From Emcibacter sp048269205 (GTDB lineage: Bacteria; Pseudomonadota; Alphaproteobacteria; Sphingomonadales; Emcibacteraceae), in contig NZ_JBLXJC010000001.1 of assembly GCF_048269205.1 (NCBI RefSeq), positions 1,178,001 to 1,242,000 of the forward strand: a stretch of DNA of 64,000 nt. Direction: 5' to 3'. Positions 41,936-51,926 of this stretch are shown piece by piece; the first letter of the stretch is position 1; each line of letters starts with the position of its first letter. The notes beneath the pieces are model-generated. The model was given only the letters and a program-made list of their open reading frames with translations. It was not told the DNA's origin and searched no databases. The position numbers and the translations under genes were made by a program.

Positions 41936-43129
41936 TTATTTATCCAGAATGGAATGGCGACTTGTCAGCCCCGCACGATATTCCTCCCACGGTTTCGGGA
42001 AAAAACGGCGTTGTATTTTTCGGCCCCAACCGCCAACTACTGCTTTCAGGATAGTTGAGCTGCTGTCAGAAATGATATACTTTTTTCTCATTTTCAGCAG
42101 TTTCTTTTTAAACTGCATCTGGCCATGCACATGGGTAAAGTGGGCAAAATCGTCAATATAGGTCAGCGAAGCCTTGCTGGTTGGCTTCATGGCTTCAATG
42201 CTTCCGTGGGTTGCAAAATCCGGCAAACTGGCAGATTTTTTATTCAGGATATGCAGGATGAGGGAGGTTCTGATACATTTGGAGCATTTGCCGCAATTTG
42301 AACCGGGGGAGTACCAACAAACCTGTAACTGATCCAGAAGTTCCTGATATTGCGCGATATATTCGGTTTTCCGGCTTCGGCTTGCCTCAAGTCCGTCGTG
42401 AATGATCCGCGTATTCTCTGTACCCCACTGAACATCCAGCAAGGGGTGGGATCCGCAGGGAAACAGGCCGTTGTAGGTATTGGAAGACGGAATGTACAGG
42501 GTCTCTGCTCCCAGGGTGACTCCAAGACAGGCCAGTATGCTGCCATGCACGGGAACCCAGTTCAGCTTACGATCTTCAAGGAACTTCCAGGCGTTATTTG
42601 TCACCTCGACCAGGCTCTTGCCTTCGGAATTTGCAAAGGCTTTCCGTTGGGCGACGGACTTGGCCCATTCATCCGGATCATGGGTCTTGTCGAACCCCTG
42701 AATCAGCAGCAGATGTGTGATATGATCCCTGTGCCGCGCATAGCTGTAAGCGCTGTCGATGCCGCCTGAATAGCAGCAGTAGACATCATTGCTTTTTTCA
42801 TCATGTTCACCTGGAGTTGCGATGAGTTTGACCCTTGTGAGGTCGCTGTTCCAGCAGCTGTAGATATTTTGGGCTTCTTCAAAGCCTTTCAGGAACAGGG
42901 GAGACACGGGATAAGCTGGATCTATTTCGATAGGGATGTTGCGCAACATGGCATCATAAAGGCAGAAGGGGACGAAGATTTCAGGGCGTGCTCTGAGAGG
43001 AATATGTGCCGGGAAACGGAACCAGACCCTTTCCCCGTCAACAATGGCTGACAAAATCTGGTAGCCGGCATTTTTTTCGAGCTTTATGCCGGATATCCTG
43101 ATTTCGGTGCCATTTTCCTGTTTGTTCAT
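41936..43129 (-). CDS. PP-loop (QueC-like) ATPase family protein, paralogue B
   Basis: A 397-residue paralogue of the neighbours on both sides, with the same order: an N-terminal module, CCYSGGIDSAYSYARH (SGGIDS 121-126), PCGSHPLLDVQWGTENTRIIHDG, and zinc cysteines 271, 279, 282 and 285. One difference is PCGSHP where the other two have PWG followed by T/S-HP, a Trp-to-Cys change in the putative substrate segment. It begins 13 bp after paralogue A. The 153-bp AT-rich gap to paralogue C holds no gene and could contain a secondary promoter. Confidence 0.75.
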   Translation of the reverse strand: MNKQENGTEIRISGIKLEKNAGYQILSAIVDGERVWFRFPAHIPLRARPEIFVPFCLYDAMLRNIPIEIDPAYPVSPLFLKGFEEAQNIYSCWNSDLTRVKLIATPGEHDEKSNDVYCCYSGGIDSAYSYARHRDHITHLLLIQGFDKTHDPDEWAKSVAQRKAFANSEGKSLVEVTNNAWKFLEDRKLNWVPVHGSILACLGVTLGAETLYIPSSNTYNGLFPCGSHPLLDVQWGTENTRIIHDGLEASRSRKTEYIAQYQELLDQLQVCWYSPGSNCGKCSKCIRTSLILHILNKKSASLPDFATHGSIEAMKPTSKASLTYIDDFAHFTHVHGQMQFKKKLLKMRKKYIISDSSSTILKAVVGGWGRKIQRRFFPKPWEEYRAGLTSRHSILDK

Positions 43130-43142
43130 TCCCTAACTACCC

Positions 43143-44342
43143 TCAGTCATCAAGGATCGAATTCCGTGCTATAATGCCTGTTCGGGTCAAGGTCCACCGG
43201 GCAGGAAAGAGCCTGCGATAAATTCTTTTTCCGAAGTTGCCGACAAGTGTTTTTCCGATGGTCTGGAGCGCATGTTTGATGACAAATTTTTTCCGCATGG
43301 ATTTAAGTTGCCTGACGATATCGTGCCGGTCGTGCTCGTAAGCAAAGAATATGAGGTCGTCAAAATAGGCCAGTGTGGTATAGCCTGCCGGTTTGAGGAC
43401 CTTGATATCCCCGTGGGTTTTATAATCAGGCAGATTTGCAGAAGATTTCCCCAGTATATTCAGGACGAGGCTGGTGCGGACACATTTCGGGCAGTGACCG
43501 CAGTTGCTGTGTGAAGATCCCCAACAGACCTGAATATGATCCAGCAGGTTTTGATATTTGGTTAAATAGGCTGTTTTCTGGCTTCGGGCCGCCTCCAGTC
43601 CGTCGTGGATAATTTCGGTATTTTCATTCGACCACTGGATATCAAGCAAGGGGTGTGAGCCCCAGGGAAACAGCGTGTTATATGTGAATGTGGAAGGGAT
43701 ATAGAGCTTTCTGGCGTTTAGTGTCAGGCCGAGACAGGCGAGTATGCTGCCATGGACCGGACTCCAGGGCAACCTGCGTCCCTCACAATAGTTTCTGACG
43801 TTGCTGCTGACATGAACCAGCCTGACGGCTTCCTGGTCCGCAAATTTTTTGCGGATTCCGATAGTATCCTGCCAGACCTGGTCATTGAAGCCGGATGAAT
43901 CAAAACCCTGAATGGTCAGCAGGTGGGTGATTTCATCCTGGTGCCTTGCATAGCTGTATGTACTGTCCACACCGCCGGAGAAGCAGCAATAGACATTTTC
44001 CCCTGCTGGTTCAAGTTCACCTGTTGTTGCCTTGATGTCCACTTTGTTAAGGTCTGTATTCCAGCACGTCATGATGTCCTGGAAGGTTTCGAGGTTCTTC
44101 AGATTTTCTCTTGAAAGAGGGAATTCAGGGTCAATTACGACCGGTACATTGTCTAGCATCGCTTCAAAAAGGGCGAGAGGTAGGAACGGCTCCGGCCGGG
44201 CCCGGACGGGAAATTCAGTTGGAAAATTATACCAGACTTTCTCGCCATTAATGTTGGCGGAAAGTTCCTGACCATCCTCCAGTTTTCTCAGAGTGACATC
44301 TGAAATGAGAATATGGTTATTTTTTGTCTCGGGCCCAACCAT
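43143..44342 (-). CDS. PP-loop (QueC-like) ATPase family protein, paralogue A
   Basis: A 399-residue first gene of the minus-strand cluster. It has CCFSGGVDSTYSYARH (SGGVDS 122-127), PWGSHPLLDIQWSNENTEIIHDG, and zinc cysteines 273, 281, 284 and 287 (NCGHCPKC). All nucleotide-binding and zinc residues are kept in every copy, so the three are probably active enzymes with different substrates or a hetero-oligomer. The ATG at 44342 has GGGGGAG seven bases upstream. The gene order A-B-C-ATP-grasp suggests one transcript. The function is not known; QueC-like activity on 7-deazaguanine is unlikely because of the extra N-terminal module. Confidence 0.75.
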   Translation of the reverse strand: MVGPETKNNHILISDVTLRKLEDGQELSANINGEKVWYNFPTEFPVRARPEPFLPLALFEAMLDNVPVVIDPEFPLSRENLKNLETFQDIMTCWNTDLNKVDIKATTGELEPAGENVYCCFSGGVDSTYSYARHQDEITHLLTIQGFDSSGFNDQVWQDTIGIRKKFADQEAVRLVHVSSNVRNYCEGRRLPWSPVHGSILACLGLTLNARKLYIPSTFTYNTLFPWGSHPLLDIQWSNENTEIIHDGLEAARSQKTAYLTKYQNLLDHIQVCWGSSHSNCGHCPKCVRTSLVLNILGKSSANLPDYKTHGDIKVLKPAGYTTLAYFDDLIFFAYEHDRHDIVRQLKSMRKKFVIKHALQTIGKTLVGNFGKRIYRRLFPARWTLTRTGIIARNSILDD

Positions 44343-44430
44343 TATAACTCCCCCTGTTATTTCGCTTTATAGGATATAAAGTGATAAATGTAAGTGAAAA
44401 TTCATTGTTTCTTATGTTAAGACAAATGGA

Positions 44431-46212
44431 CTAATACCGGATTTTCACATAGCTGCCGGGGGCATCCTCGATAACATCAAGCTTGCCGTCTCCGGGAATT
44501 CTGGCGGGAACTTTTTTGCCGGATTTCCCTTTCAGCCATTTGTGCCAGTCCGACCACCATGAGCCGGGGTGTTCCTCCGACTGTTCAAGCCAGACATCAG
44601 GGCTTTCCGGAGTTTCCTTGTTTACCCAGTGATTGTATTTCTTTGCGGAGGGGGGATTGACCACGCCGGCAATATGGCCGGACCCTGCCAGCATGAAACG
44701 TCTTTTGCCGCTGAACTGCTGGGTCGCCTTATAGACCGACTTCCAGGGACAGATATGATCCGTCTGGGCGGCCTGGATATAGGTGGGGATGGTGATATTC
44801 GAAAGATCGATCGGGGTATCGTGAAGCACAAGCTTGCCTGGTTTGACCAGATTGTTTTCCAGGTACATTTCCTTGAGGTACTGGGTATGGCAGGCCCGGG
44901 TCAGACGGGTTGAATCGCTGTTCCAGTACAACAGGTCGAAGGGGAAGGGATCCCGTCCCAAAAGATAGTTGTTGATGACAAAGGACCATATCAGGTCATT
45001 CGAGCGCAGCATGTTGAAGGTCTGGGCCATGGTGCTGCCGTCCAGATAGCCTTTCTCCATCATCATTTTTTCCATTGCCGCAAGCTGTCTTTGATCAACA
45101 AACAGCTGCAGCTCACCTGATTCACTGAAATCAACCTGGGTCACGAGGAAAGTGGCGCTCTTTACCCGATCAATGGAGTTCTTTGCGCCCAGGAAGGCAA
45201 GGGTGCAGGCCAGCAGGGTGCCGCCGATACAATAACCGATAGCGTTGACGGATTTTTCTCCTGTGGCATCCTCAATGGCGCCCAGGGCGGATAGCGGCCC
45301 AAGCGTCATATAGTCATCAAAGTCAAGCTCGGCCATGCTTTTGTCTGGGTTTTTCCAGGAAATGACAAAGACCGTATAGCCCTTTTCAACAAGCCAGCGG
45401 ATCAGGGAGTTTTCCGGTCTCAGGTCCAGGATATAGAATTTGTTGATCCAGGGCGGTGTGACCAGGATGGGTGTCTTGTAGACCTTTTCGGTTGTTGGCT
45501 CATATTGGATCAACTGGATCAGTTCGTTCTGGTAAACCACTTTGCCCGGGGTGCTGGCCACATTTCTGCCCGGCTCAAAGGCGGTCTCATCGGTCATGCG
45601 GATTCGGAATTCGCCGGTTTCGGGATTAATGTCCTTGGCAATATTTTCCAGGCCGGCAAGCAGGTTCTTGCCATTCTTTTCGATGGTCTCGCGGATCACT
45701 TCCGGGTTTGTCATGGCAAAGTTGGTCGGCGAAATGGCATCGATGAACTGTCGGGCAAAGAACTTGAGTTTCCGGCCCTCATGGCTGTCGGCAATCGGGT
45801 TTTCGTTTACCAGGTCCTCGATCCATTTGGAAGTCAACAGGTAGGATTGCTTGATATAATCAAAAACCTGGTTTTCTTCCCAATCCTTGTCCTTGAACCT
45901 TCGATCTTCCTTGTCAGGGCGGACAACCGGTTCGACATTTTGTTCCCCGACCATTTTTTGGGCGGTGGATTGCCACAGTTTCATATAGTCTTTCCACAGA
46001 TTGACTTGTTTTTCGACAATCTGCTCGGGGTTTTCGGCGAAATATTTGGTCATCTCCATCATGGCGCCGGAAAGATTCAGGGGATCGGGATCTGCGGAGG
46101 ATGGATGCTCTTTTTGCTTCTCCAGAAAGTCGCTGGCAAGTTTCTGGAACTTTTCCGCATATGCCTTCATGTTATCAGTAAACTGTTCCATGTCCGGCAT
46201 GTCTTTGTCCAT
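44431..46212 (-). CDS. phaC: Class I poly(3-hydroxyalkanoate) polymerase
   Basis: A 593-residue PHA synthase. The lipase-like box GYCIGG carries the catalytic Cys (about residue 328). The catalytic Asp region reads PTYIQAAQTDHICPW, and the His is in GSGHIAGVVNPP. The helical N-terminal domain contains YLLTSKWIEDLVNE. The ATG at 46212 with AAGGAG upstream is preferred over the upstream in-frame ATG at 46263. It makes carbon-storage granules from hydroxyacyl-CoA. No phasin, phaA or phaB gene is adjacent. It is divergent from the aminotransferase gene. Confidence 0.95.
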   Translation of the reverse strand: MDKDMPDMEQFTDNMKAYAEKFQKLASDFLEKQKEHPSSADPDPLNLSGAMMEMTKYFAENPEQIVEKQVNLWKDYMKLWQSTAQKMVGEQNVEPVVRPDKEDRRFKDKDWEENQVFDYIKQSYLLTSKWIEDLVNENPIADSHEGRKLKFFARQFIDAISPTNFAMTNPEVIRETIEKNGKNLLAGLENIAKDINPETGEFRIRMTDETAFEPGRNVASTPGKVVYQNELIQLIQYEPTTEKVYKTPILVTPPWINKFYILDLRPENSLIRWLVEKGYTVFVISWKNPDKSMAELDFDDYMTLGPLSALGAIEDATGEKSVNAIGYCIGGTLLACTLAFLGAKNSIDRVKSATFLVTQVDFSESGELQLFVDQRQLAAMEKMMMEKGYLDGSTMAQTFNMLRSNDLIWSFVINNYLLGRDPFPFDLLYWNSDSTRLTRACHTQYLKEMYLENNLVKPGKLVLHDTPIDLSNITIPTYIQAAQTDHICPWKSVYKATQQFSGKRRFMLAGSGHIAGVVNPPSAKKYNHWVNKETPESPDVWLEQSEEHPGSWWSDWHKWLKGKSGKKVPARIPGDGKLDVIEDAPGSYVKIRY

Positions 46213-46421
46213 AGACCTTCTCCTTAGTGTCAGACCCAAATGAAAGACTATATACTTTCGCAAATACTATTTTATGGGGCTTGTCATTCATATGACAGCA
46301 CTTTTTCCTTATTTTTTTCATATTTTCGGTGAATGAATGTTTTCGTTCCGGCAAATAACTGCTAAAGAGACTTTCTGCTGGAAGAACCGGCATTTTTATC
46401 GACAATTTAAGCGAGTTTCCA

Positions 46422-47654
46422 ATGGAGTCAGAATTCTACCGGATCAAAAGATTACCGCCTTACGTTTTTGCCGAAGTCAATGCGATGAAAGCAAAAGCGC
46501 GAGCGGCCGGTGAAGACATCATTGACTTAGGGATGGGAAACCCGGACCTGGTGCCGCCACAGCATGTCATGGACAAGCTGGTGGCCACCCTGCCGGACCC
46601 CAAGGTCCATCGCTATTCCGCCTCCAAGGGCATACCCGGGCTGCGCAAGGCGTTGTGCGCCTATTACAAGCGGCGTTTCAACGTGGATATCGATCCTGAC
46701 AATGAAGCCATTGTAACGCTGGGGTCCAAGGAAGGTCTTGCCAATCTGGCTCAGGCCATTACCGCACCCGGTGACGTGATCCTGGTGCCGAACCCGACCT
46801 ATCCGATTCATCATTTCGGTTTTATCATCGCCGGGGCAACCATCCGTCATCTGCCGCCGGGCACCCAGGAAAATTTCATGGAAAGCCTGGAGCAGGCCGT
46901 GCGCCACAGTGTGCCAAAGCCGCTGGCGCTGGTGCTGAACTATCCGTCCAACCCTACGGCCGAGGTGGTTGACCTGGAATTTTATGAAAAAGTGGTGGCT
47001 TTTGCCCGCAAGCACGGTATCTGGGTTCTTTCCGATCTTGCCTATTCGGAGATTTATTTTGACGACACACCGCCGCCATCCATTCTGGAAGTGGAAGGGG
47101 CGAAGGATATTGCTGTAGAGTTTACCTCGCTCAGCAAGACCTATTCTATGGCGGGCTGGCGGATCGGATTTGCTGCCGGCAACGAGAAACTGATCAGTGC
47201 TTTGACACGGGTTAAATCCTATCTGGATTACGGCGCCTTTACACCGATCCAGGTGGCGGCCACGGCGGCCCTGAATGGTCCGCAGGATTATATCGACGAG
47301 GTTCGCGCTATTTACAAGGCGCGGCGGGATGTGCTGGTGCAGGGGCTGGAAGCCGCGGGCTGGTCCATTCCTTCGCCCCGGGCGACTATGTTTGCCTGGG
47401 CGCCAATCCCCGAGGAATGGAAGGAAGTGGGCTGTATGGAGTTTGCCAAGCAGCTTTTGACCTATGCCCAGGTGGCAGTCTCGCCGGGGATCGGTTTTGG
47501 CGAATATGGTGAAGGGTACGTGCGCATTGCCATCGTGGAAAATGAGCAACGTATCCGTCAGGCCGTACGAAACATCAAACGCTTTATGTCGAAAAGCGAT
47601 GAATATCTGGAGGAATCCAGACAGCACCTGAAAAACAGGGAAGAGAACAAGTGA
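46422..47654 (+). CDS. Class I/II aminotransferase (AlaC/LL-diaminopimelate aminotransferase-like)
   Basis: A 410-residue PLP enzyme. Motifs are IIDLGMGNPDL, NYPSNPTAEV, LSDLAYSEIYFDD and the PLP Lys239 in SLSKTYSMAGWRIGF. This subfamily is often annotated AlaC (glutamate-pyruvate transaminase) or DapL. Its coupling to hom (4-bp overlap) is common in Alphaproteobacteria and suggests a role in aspartate-family or alanine amino-acid synthesis. Exact specificity cannot be read. Confidence 0.92.
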   Translation: MESEFYRIKRLPPYVFAEVNAMKAKARAAGEDIIDLGMGNPDLVPPQHVMDKLVATLPDPKVHRYSASKGIPGLRKALCAYYKRRFNVDIDPDNEAIVTLGSKEGLANLAQAITAPGDVILVPNPTYPIHHFGFIIAGATIRHLPPGTQENFMESLEQAVRHSVPKPLALVLNYPSNPTAEVVDLEFYEKVVAFARKHGIWVLSDLAYSEIYFDDTPPPSILEVEGAKDIAVEFTSLSKTYSMAGWRIGFAAGNEKLISALTRVKSYLDYGAFTPIQVAATAALNGPQDYIDEVRAIYKARRDVLVQGLEAAGWSIPSPRATMFAWAPIPEEWKEVGCMEFAKQLLTYAQVAVSPGIGFGEYGEGYVRIAIVENEQRIRQAVRNIKRFMSKSDEYLEESRQHLKNREENK

Positions 47655-48943
47655 GTAAACCGTTGAAAGTAGCTATCGCGGGGCTGGGAACAGTCGGTGT
47701 CGGTGTGGTCAAAATTCTGGAAACCCATAAGGACCTGATCCGGTCCCGTTGCGGTCGCTCCATTGAAGTCGTGGGAGTATCCGCCAACAACCGGGCGCGC
47801 GACCGCGGGGTTGATATCTCAGGTTATCAGTGGTCTGACAATGCCCTGGATTTTGCCGGCCAGGATGACATCGATGTGGTTGTCGAACTGATCGGCGGCT
47901 CTGACGGTATTGCCAAGGAGCTGGCGCAGAAGTCGCTGGCGGCGGGCAAGTCCTTTGTCACCGCCAACAAGGCACTGGTGGCCCATCACGGGGCGGATCT
48001 TGCCAATACCGCCCAGGAGGCAGGCGTTGCTCTTCGCTATGAGGCAGCGGTTGCCGGCGGTATCCCGATCATCAAGTCTATTGGTGAGGGGTTGGCGGCG
48101 AACGAGCTTAATCTGGTTTACGGTATTCTCAACGGGACCTGCAACTACATCCTGACCACAATGGAAGCGACAGGACAGAGCTTTGAAGAAGTGCTGACCG
48201 AGGCCCAGCGGCTGGGCTATGCGGAAGCTGACCCCACCTTCGATGTGGATGGTATTGATACCGCGCACAAGCTGGCGATCCTTTCCAGTGTGGCCTTTGC
48301 CACCGAGACCGATTTCGAACATGTCTATACTGAAGGTATTCGCCGGATCGAAGCTGTGGATATCGAGTATGCAAGGGAAATCGGCTACCGGATCAAGCTT
48401 CTGGGAATTACACGGCTGACCGAAAAGGGGCTGGAGCAGCGTGTGCACCCGGCACTGGTGAAAAAGAATGAACCCATTGCCCAGGTGGAGGATGCTTTTA
48501 ATGCCGTTGTTGCGGAAGGCGACTTCATCGACAGGACCTTTTATCAGGGACGCGGTGCCGGTCAGGGGCCGACCGCTTCCGCCGTTGTCGCAGACATCAT
48601 TGATATCGCCCGCGGTCATACCGGGCCTGCTTTCTTCGTACCGTCAGGTGAATTGAAAAAGGCCGCACCGGTGCCGATAAGTGAACATGAAGGCGCTTGC
48701 TATATTCGTCTGCATGTCCAGGAAAAACCGGGTGTGATTGCTGATATTACATCTATCCTGAAGGAACATGACGTTTCTCTTGATGTTATGTTGCAGAAGG
48801 GGCATGAACAGGACGGTTCTGTATATGTGGTCCTGGTGACCCATAAAATACAGGAAAAAATATTGTCCGAGGCGCTGAACAGGATCGGTGAATTGTCTTC
48901 CGTGCAGGAGGAACCGCTGGCCATCCGGATTGAAAATTTGTGA
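47651..48943 (+). CDS. hom: Homoserine dehydrogenase
   Basis: A 430-residue enzyme of the threonine/methionine branch. The Rossmann motif VAIAGLGTVGVGVVKIL, the catalytic region GILNGTCNYILTTME, EADPTFDVDGIDTAHKLAIL and a C-terminal ACT domain (CYIRLHVQEKPGVIADITSIL, about 350-425) for feedback control by threonine are present. The start is GTG 47651, overlapping the aminotransferase stop by 4 bp. Confidence 0.96.
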   Translation: MSKPLKVAIAGLGTVGVGVVKILETHKDLIRSRCGRSIEVVGVSANNRARDRGVDISGYQWSDNALDFAGQDDIDVVVELIGGSDGIAKELAQKSLAAGKSFVTANKALVAHHGADLANTAQEAGVALRYEAAVAGGIPIIKSIGEGLAANELNLVYGILNGTCNYILTTMEATGQSFEEVLTEAQRLGYAEADPTFDVDGIDTAHKLAILSSVAFATETDFEHVYTEGIRRIEAVDIEYAREIGYRIKLLGITRLTEKGLEQRVHPALVKKNEPIAQVEDAFNAVVAEGDFIDRTFYQGRGAGQGPTASAVVADIIDIARGHTGPAFFVPSGELKKAAPVPISEHEGACYIRLHVQEKPGVIADITSILKEHDVSLDVMLQKGHEQDGSVYVVLVTHKIQEKILSEALNRIGELSSVQEEPLAIRIENL

Positions 48944-49035
48944 GACTGTTTGAAAAAACACTCGTAAAGGAATACTCTCGTCTCGGGAGAGAATGAAATA
49001 TATCGGGAAATCACCAGAAGAGGAATTGTGAGCTA

Positions 49036-50007
49036 ATGTCATTTGAATCAAATATGGACCGTCTGTTTGTCCTCGAACTTGTACGGGTAACCGAAGCAGC
49101 AGCTGTAGCTGCGGCCAAGCTGGTGGGTAAAGGTGACGAGAAGGCAGCAGATGCCGCCGCTGTGGACGCCATGCGTGATGCCCTCAATCAGATGGATATC
49201 CAGGGCCGTGTGGTGATTGGTGAAGGGGAACGTGACGAAGCACCTATGCTGTATATCGGTGAGGAAGTAGGTACCGGTAACGGACCGAAAGTAGATATTG
49301 CTCTCGACCCGCTGGAGGGGACGACTATTGCTGCCAAGGCTGATCAGAATTCACTGGCGGTGATCGCTCTGTCAGAAGAAGGTCACATGCTCAATGCTCC
49401 CGATGTCTATATGGATAAAATTGCTGTCGGACCTGGTCTTCCAGAGGGAATTGTCGACCTGGACAAAACGCCGGCAGAAAATATCAAGGCGGTGGCTGAC
49501 GCCAAGGGCCAGAGCGTAAGCGATATGCTGGTCTGTATCCTGGATCGTCCTCGTCATGCCGACCTGATCAAGGCTGTCCGCGAAGCTGGCGCCCGTATTA
49601 AACTGATCGGTGATGGCGATGTGGCCGGTGTGATCGCCACGACAAACCCGGAAACCAGCGTTGACATCTATATGGGGTCGGGCGGCGCACCGGAAGGTGT
49701 TCTGGCGGCTGCAGCCCTGCGCTGTATCGGCGGCCAGATGCAGGGACGTCTGTTGTTCAGGAATGATGATGAACGTGGCCGCGCCCGCAAATGGGGTATT
49801 GAGGACCTGGATCGTAAATATAACACCATGGATCTGGCCAGCGGCGAAGTGATCTTTGCGGCCAGCGGTGTGACCGACGGCACCATGCTGCGCGGTGTTC
49901 ACAGTTCTGCTGACGGTAAGAAATACACCACAGATTCCGTCGTGATGCGCTCCAAGACCAAGACCGTGCGCTGGATCAAGGGTGAACATCAACGCAAGAC
50001 AAACTGA
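49036..50007 (+). CDS. glpX: Fructose-1,6-bisphosphatase class II
   Basis: A 323-residue gluconeogenic phosphatase. GlpX motifs include VVIGEGERDEAPMLYIGEEVG, the metal/phosphate site DIALDPLEGTTIAAK, and YMGSGGAPEGVLAAAALRCIGGQMQGRL. The ATG at 49036 is followed by the typical ELVRVTEAAAVAAA helix. Its stop overlaps the recJ start (TGATG). Confidence 0.97.
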   Translation: MSFESNMDRLFVLELVRVTEAAAVAAAKLVGKGDEKAADAAAVDAMRDALNQMDIQGRVVIGEGERDEAPMLYIGEEVGTGNGPKVDIALDPLEGTTIAAKADQNSLAVIALSEEGHMLNAPDVYMDKIAVGPGLPEGIVDLDKTPAENIKAVADAKGQSVSDMLVCILDRPRHADLIKAVREAGARIKLIGDGDVAGVIATTNPETSVDIYMGSGGAPEGVLAAAALRCIGGQMQGRLLFRNDDERGRARKWGIEDLDRKYNTMDLASGEVIFAASGVTDGTMLRGVHSSADGKKYTTDSVVMRSKTKTVRWIKGEHQRKTN

Positions 50008-51821
50008 TGACGGAAGTTTTTTCTGACACGGAACAGAGTGAGTTTCTGCTCGGTGTGGAAAAATCCGTTACCGGGCGGGCCTGGAAAGTCAGGCCCGCTG
50101 AATACCGTGAAATCCAGGCTATTGCCCAACAGAATAATGTATCCGAAATTATCGCCCGGGTGGTGGCGGGCAGGGGCGTTTCCATCGAGGATGCCCCGGC
50201 CTTTCTGAATCCCACCCTCAGGGAAAGTCTGCCGGATCCCTCTTCCTTCCGGGACATGGACGCAGCCTGTGCCCGTCTTGCCGACGCCGTCATGAACAAC
50301 GAGCAGGTTGCCGTCTTTGGCGACTATGATGTGGACGGTGCCACCTCTTCCGCCCTGTTCAGGCGCTTTTTTTCGGCTCTTGGCCGGGACCTTATCGCCT
50401 ATATTCCCGATCGCATGAAAGAGGGCTACGGCCCCAATGTGGACGCCTTTCTGAAACTGAAAGAGCGGGGCGCAAAACTGGTCGTTACCGTCGACTGCGG
50501 CATTGTCTCCTTCGCACCGCTGGAGGCCGCGGCCGAGGCCGGGCTTGAGGTCATTGTTGTCGATCATCATCAGGCTGAACCCGCCCTGCCCAGGGCCGTG
50601 GCTGTGGTTAATCCGAACCGGCTGGACGAGCAGGAGGGCTATGGCCAGCTCGCCGCTATTGGCGTGTCCTTCCTGGTGATCGTGGGCCTGAGCCGTGAAT
50701 TGCGAAAGCGTGGCTGGTACGAGGAACAGGGCATCGGGGAACCTGACCTGTTGCAGTGGCTTGATCTGGTGGCGCTGGGAACCATTTGTGATGTGGTGCC
50801 GCTAAAGGGTGTAAACCGGGCGCTGGTGGCCCAGGGGCTGAAAATCATGGCCCGTCGCGGCAATGCGGGCATCAATGCTCTGTTGGACGTCTGTGGCACC
50901 ACTGAAGCCCCGGGCACCTATCATGCCGGTTTCCTGATCGGCCCCCGGGTTAATGCCGGCGGCAGGGTCGGACGCTGCGAGACCGGTTTTGAAATTCTTT
51001 CTACGGATGATCGCCTGCAGGCCGAAACCCTGGCCCGGGAACTGCATCAGTATAATGCGGAACGCCAGGCCATCGAAATGATGGTGCTGGAGCAGGCAAA
51101 GCAACAGGTGGCCGCGAAAATAGGCCCGGCAGGCGAGGTGCCGACAGTGATAATCGCCCATGGCGATGGCTGGCATCCGGGTGTGATTGGTATTGTCGCG
51201 GGCCGGCTCAAGGAATTTTACCAGCGTCCCACCTTTGTCATCGGTATTGACGAGAACGGAATTGGCAAGGGCTCTGGCCGTTCCATTCCCGGTGTTGATC
51301 TGGGGGCGGCAGTGACGGCAGCCCGGCAGGAGGAGCTGTTGATCAATGGCGGCGGCCACGCCATGGCGGCAGGCCTTACCCTGTCCGGGGAGCTCCTGGA
51401 GGAGTTCGAGGGTTTTCTCGCAGACCGTCTTGGTCGCCAGGTGGGCGAAGCGCTCGAGGGGTTGAGCCTGAAACTGGACGGGGCGCTTGCCGCCTCGGCG
51501 GTGCGCCCGGAACTGGTGGACGCGCTCAACCGGGTCGGCCCCTACGGTCAGGGCAATGCCCAGCCGCGTTTTGCACTTTCGCATATGAAGGTGACTTATG
51601 CGGATGTGGTCGGCCAGGACCATGTAAAGTGCTCTTTGCAGGGCAGGGACGGCACCACCATCAAGGGCATGGCTTTCCGCTCTGCCGAGCAGCCCCTGGG
51701 ACAACTTATTCTGGGATCCCGGGGACAGTATATTCATGTGGCGGGAACCCTGAAAAACAACAGCTGGAATGGCCGGACATCGGCGGAAATCTTTATCGAC
51801 GATGCAGCGCCTGTCCGCTGA
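50007..51821 (+). CDS. recJ: Single-stranded-DNA-specific exonuclease RecJ
   Basis: A 604-residue 5'-3' exonuclease for recombination and mismatch repair. DHH-family motifs are in order: VFGDYDVDGATSSALF, VTVDCGIVS, VVDHHQAEPALP, DLVALGTICDVVPL, then the DHHA1 segment (GSGRSIPGVDLGAAV, NGGGHAMAAGLTL) and a C-terminal OB fold. Length is normal. It is co-transcribed with glpX. Confidence 0.96.
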   Translation: MTEVFSDTEQSEFLLGVEKSVTGRAWKVRPAEYREIQAIAQQNNVSEIIARVVAGRGVSIEDAPAFLNPTLRESLPDPSSFRDMDAACARLADAVMNNEQVAVFGDYDVDGATSSALFRRFFSALGRDLIAYIPDRMKEGYGPNVDAFLKLKERGAKLVVTVDCGIVSFAPLEAAAEAGLEVIVVDHHQAEPALPRAVAVVNPNRLDEQEGYGQLAAIGVSFLVIVGLSRELRKRGWYEEQGIGEPDLLQWLDLVALGTICDVVPLKGVNRALVAQGLKIMARRGNAGINALLDVCGTTEAPGTYHAGFLIGPRVNAGGRVGRCETGFEILSTDDRLQAETLARELHQYNAERQAIEMMVLEQAKQQVAAKIGPAGEVPTVIIAHGDGWHPGVIGIVAGRLKEFYQRPTFVIGIDENGIGKGSGRSIPGVDLGAAVTAARQEELLINGGGHAMAAGLTLSGELLEEFEGFLADRLGRQVGEALEGLSLKLDGALAASAVRPELVDALNRVGPYGQGNAQPRFALSHMKVTYADVVGQDHVKCSLQGRDGTTIKGMAFRSAEQPLGQLILGSRGQYIHVAGTLKNNSWNGRTSAEIFIDDAAPVR

Positions 51822-51877
51822 TAACAAAGGCTGGTCGGGCGATTTTACAAAAAAGTCATTTTTTTGGGAAATAGCTA

Positions 51878-51906
51878 TTGACCGGACCCGGTGAAACGGT
51901 TAGAAA
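51878..51906 (+). promoter_or_regulatory. Promoter of tRNA-Glu
   Basis: TTGACC (51878-51883) and TAGAAA (51901-51906) with a 17-base spacer, 20 bases before the tRNA. Confidence 0.6.
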
Positions 51907-51926
51907 CCACCTCACCAAGCCAAGTT

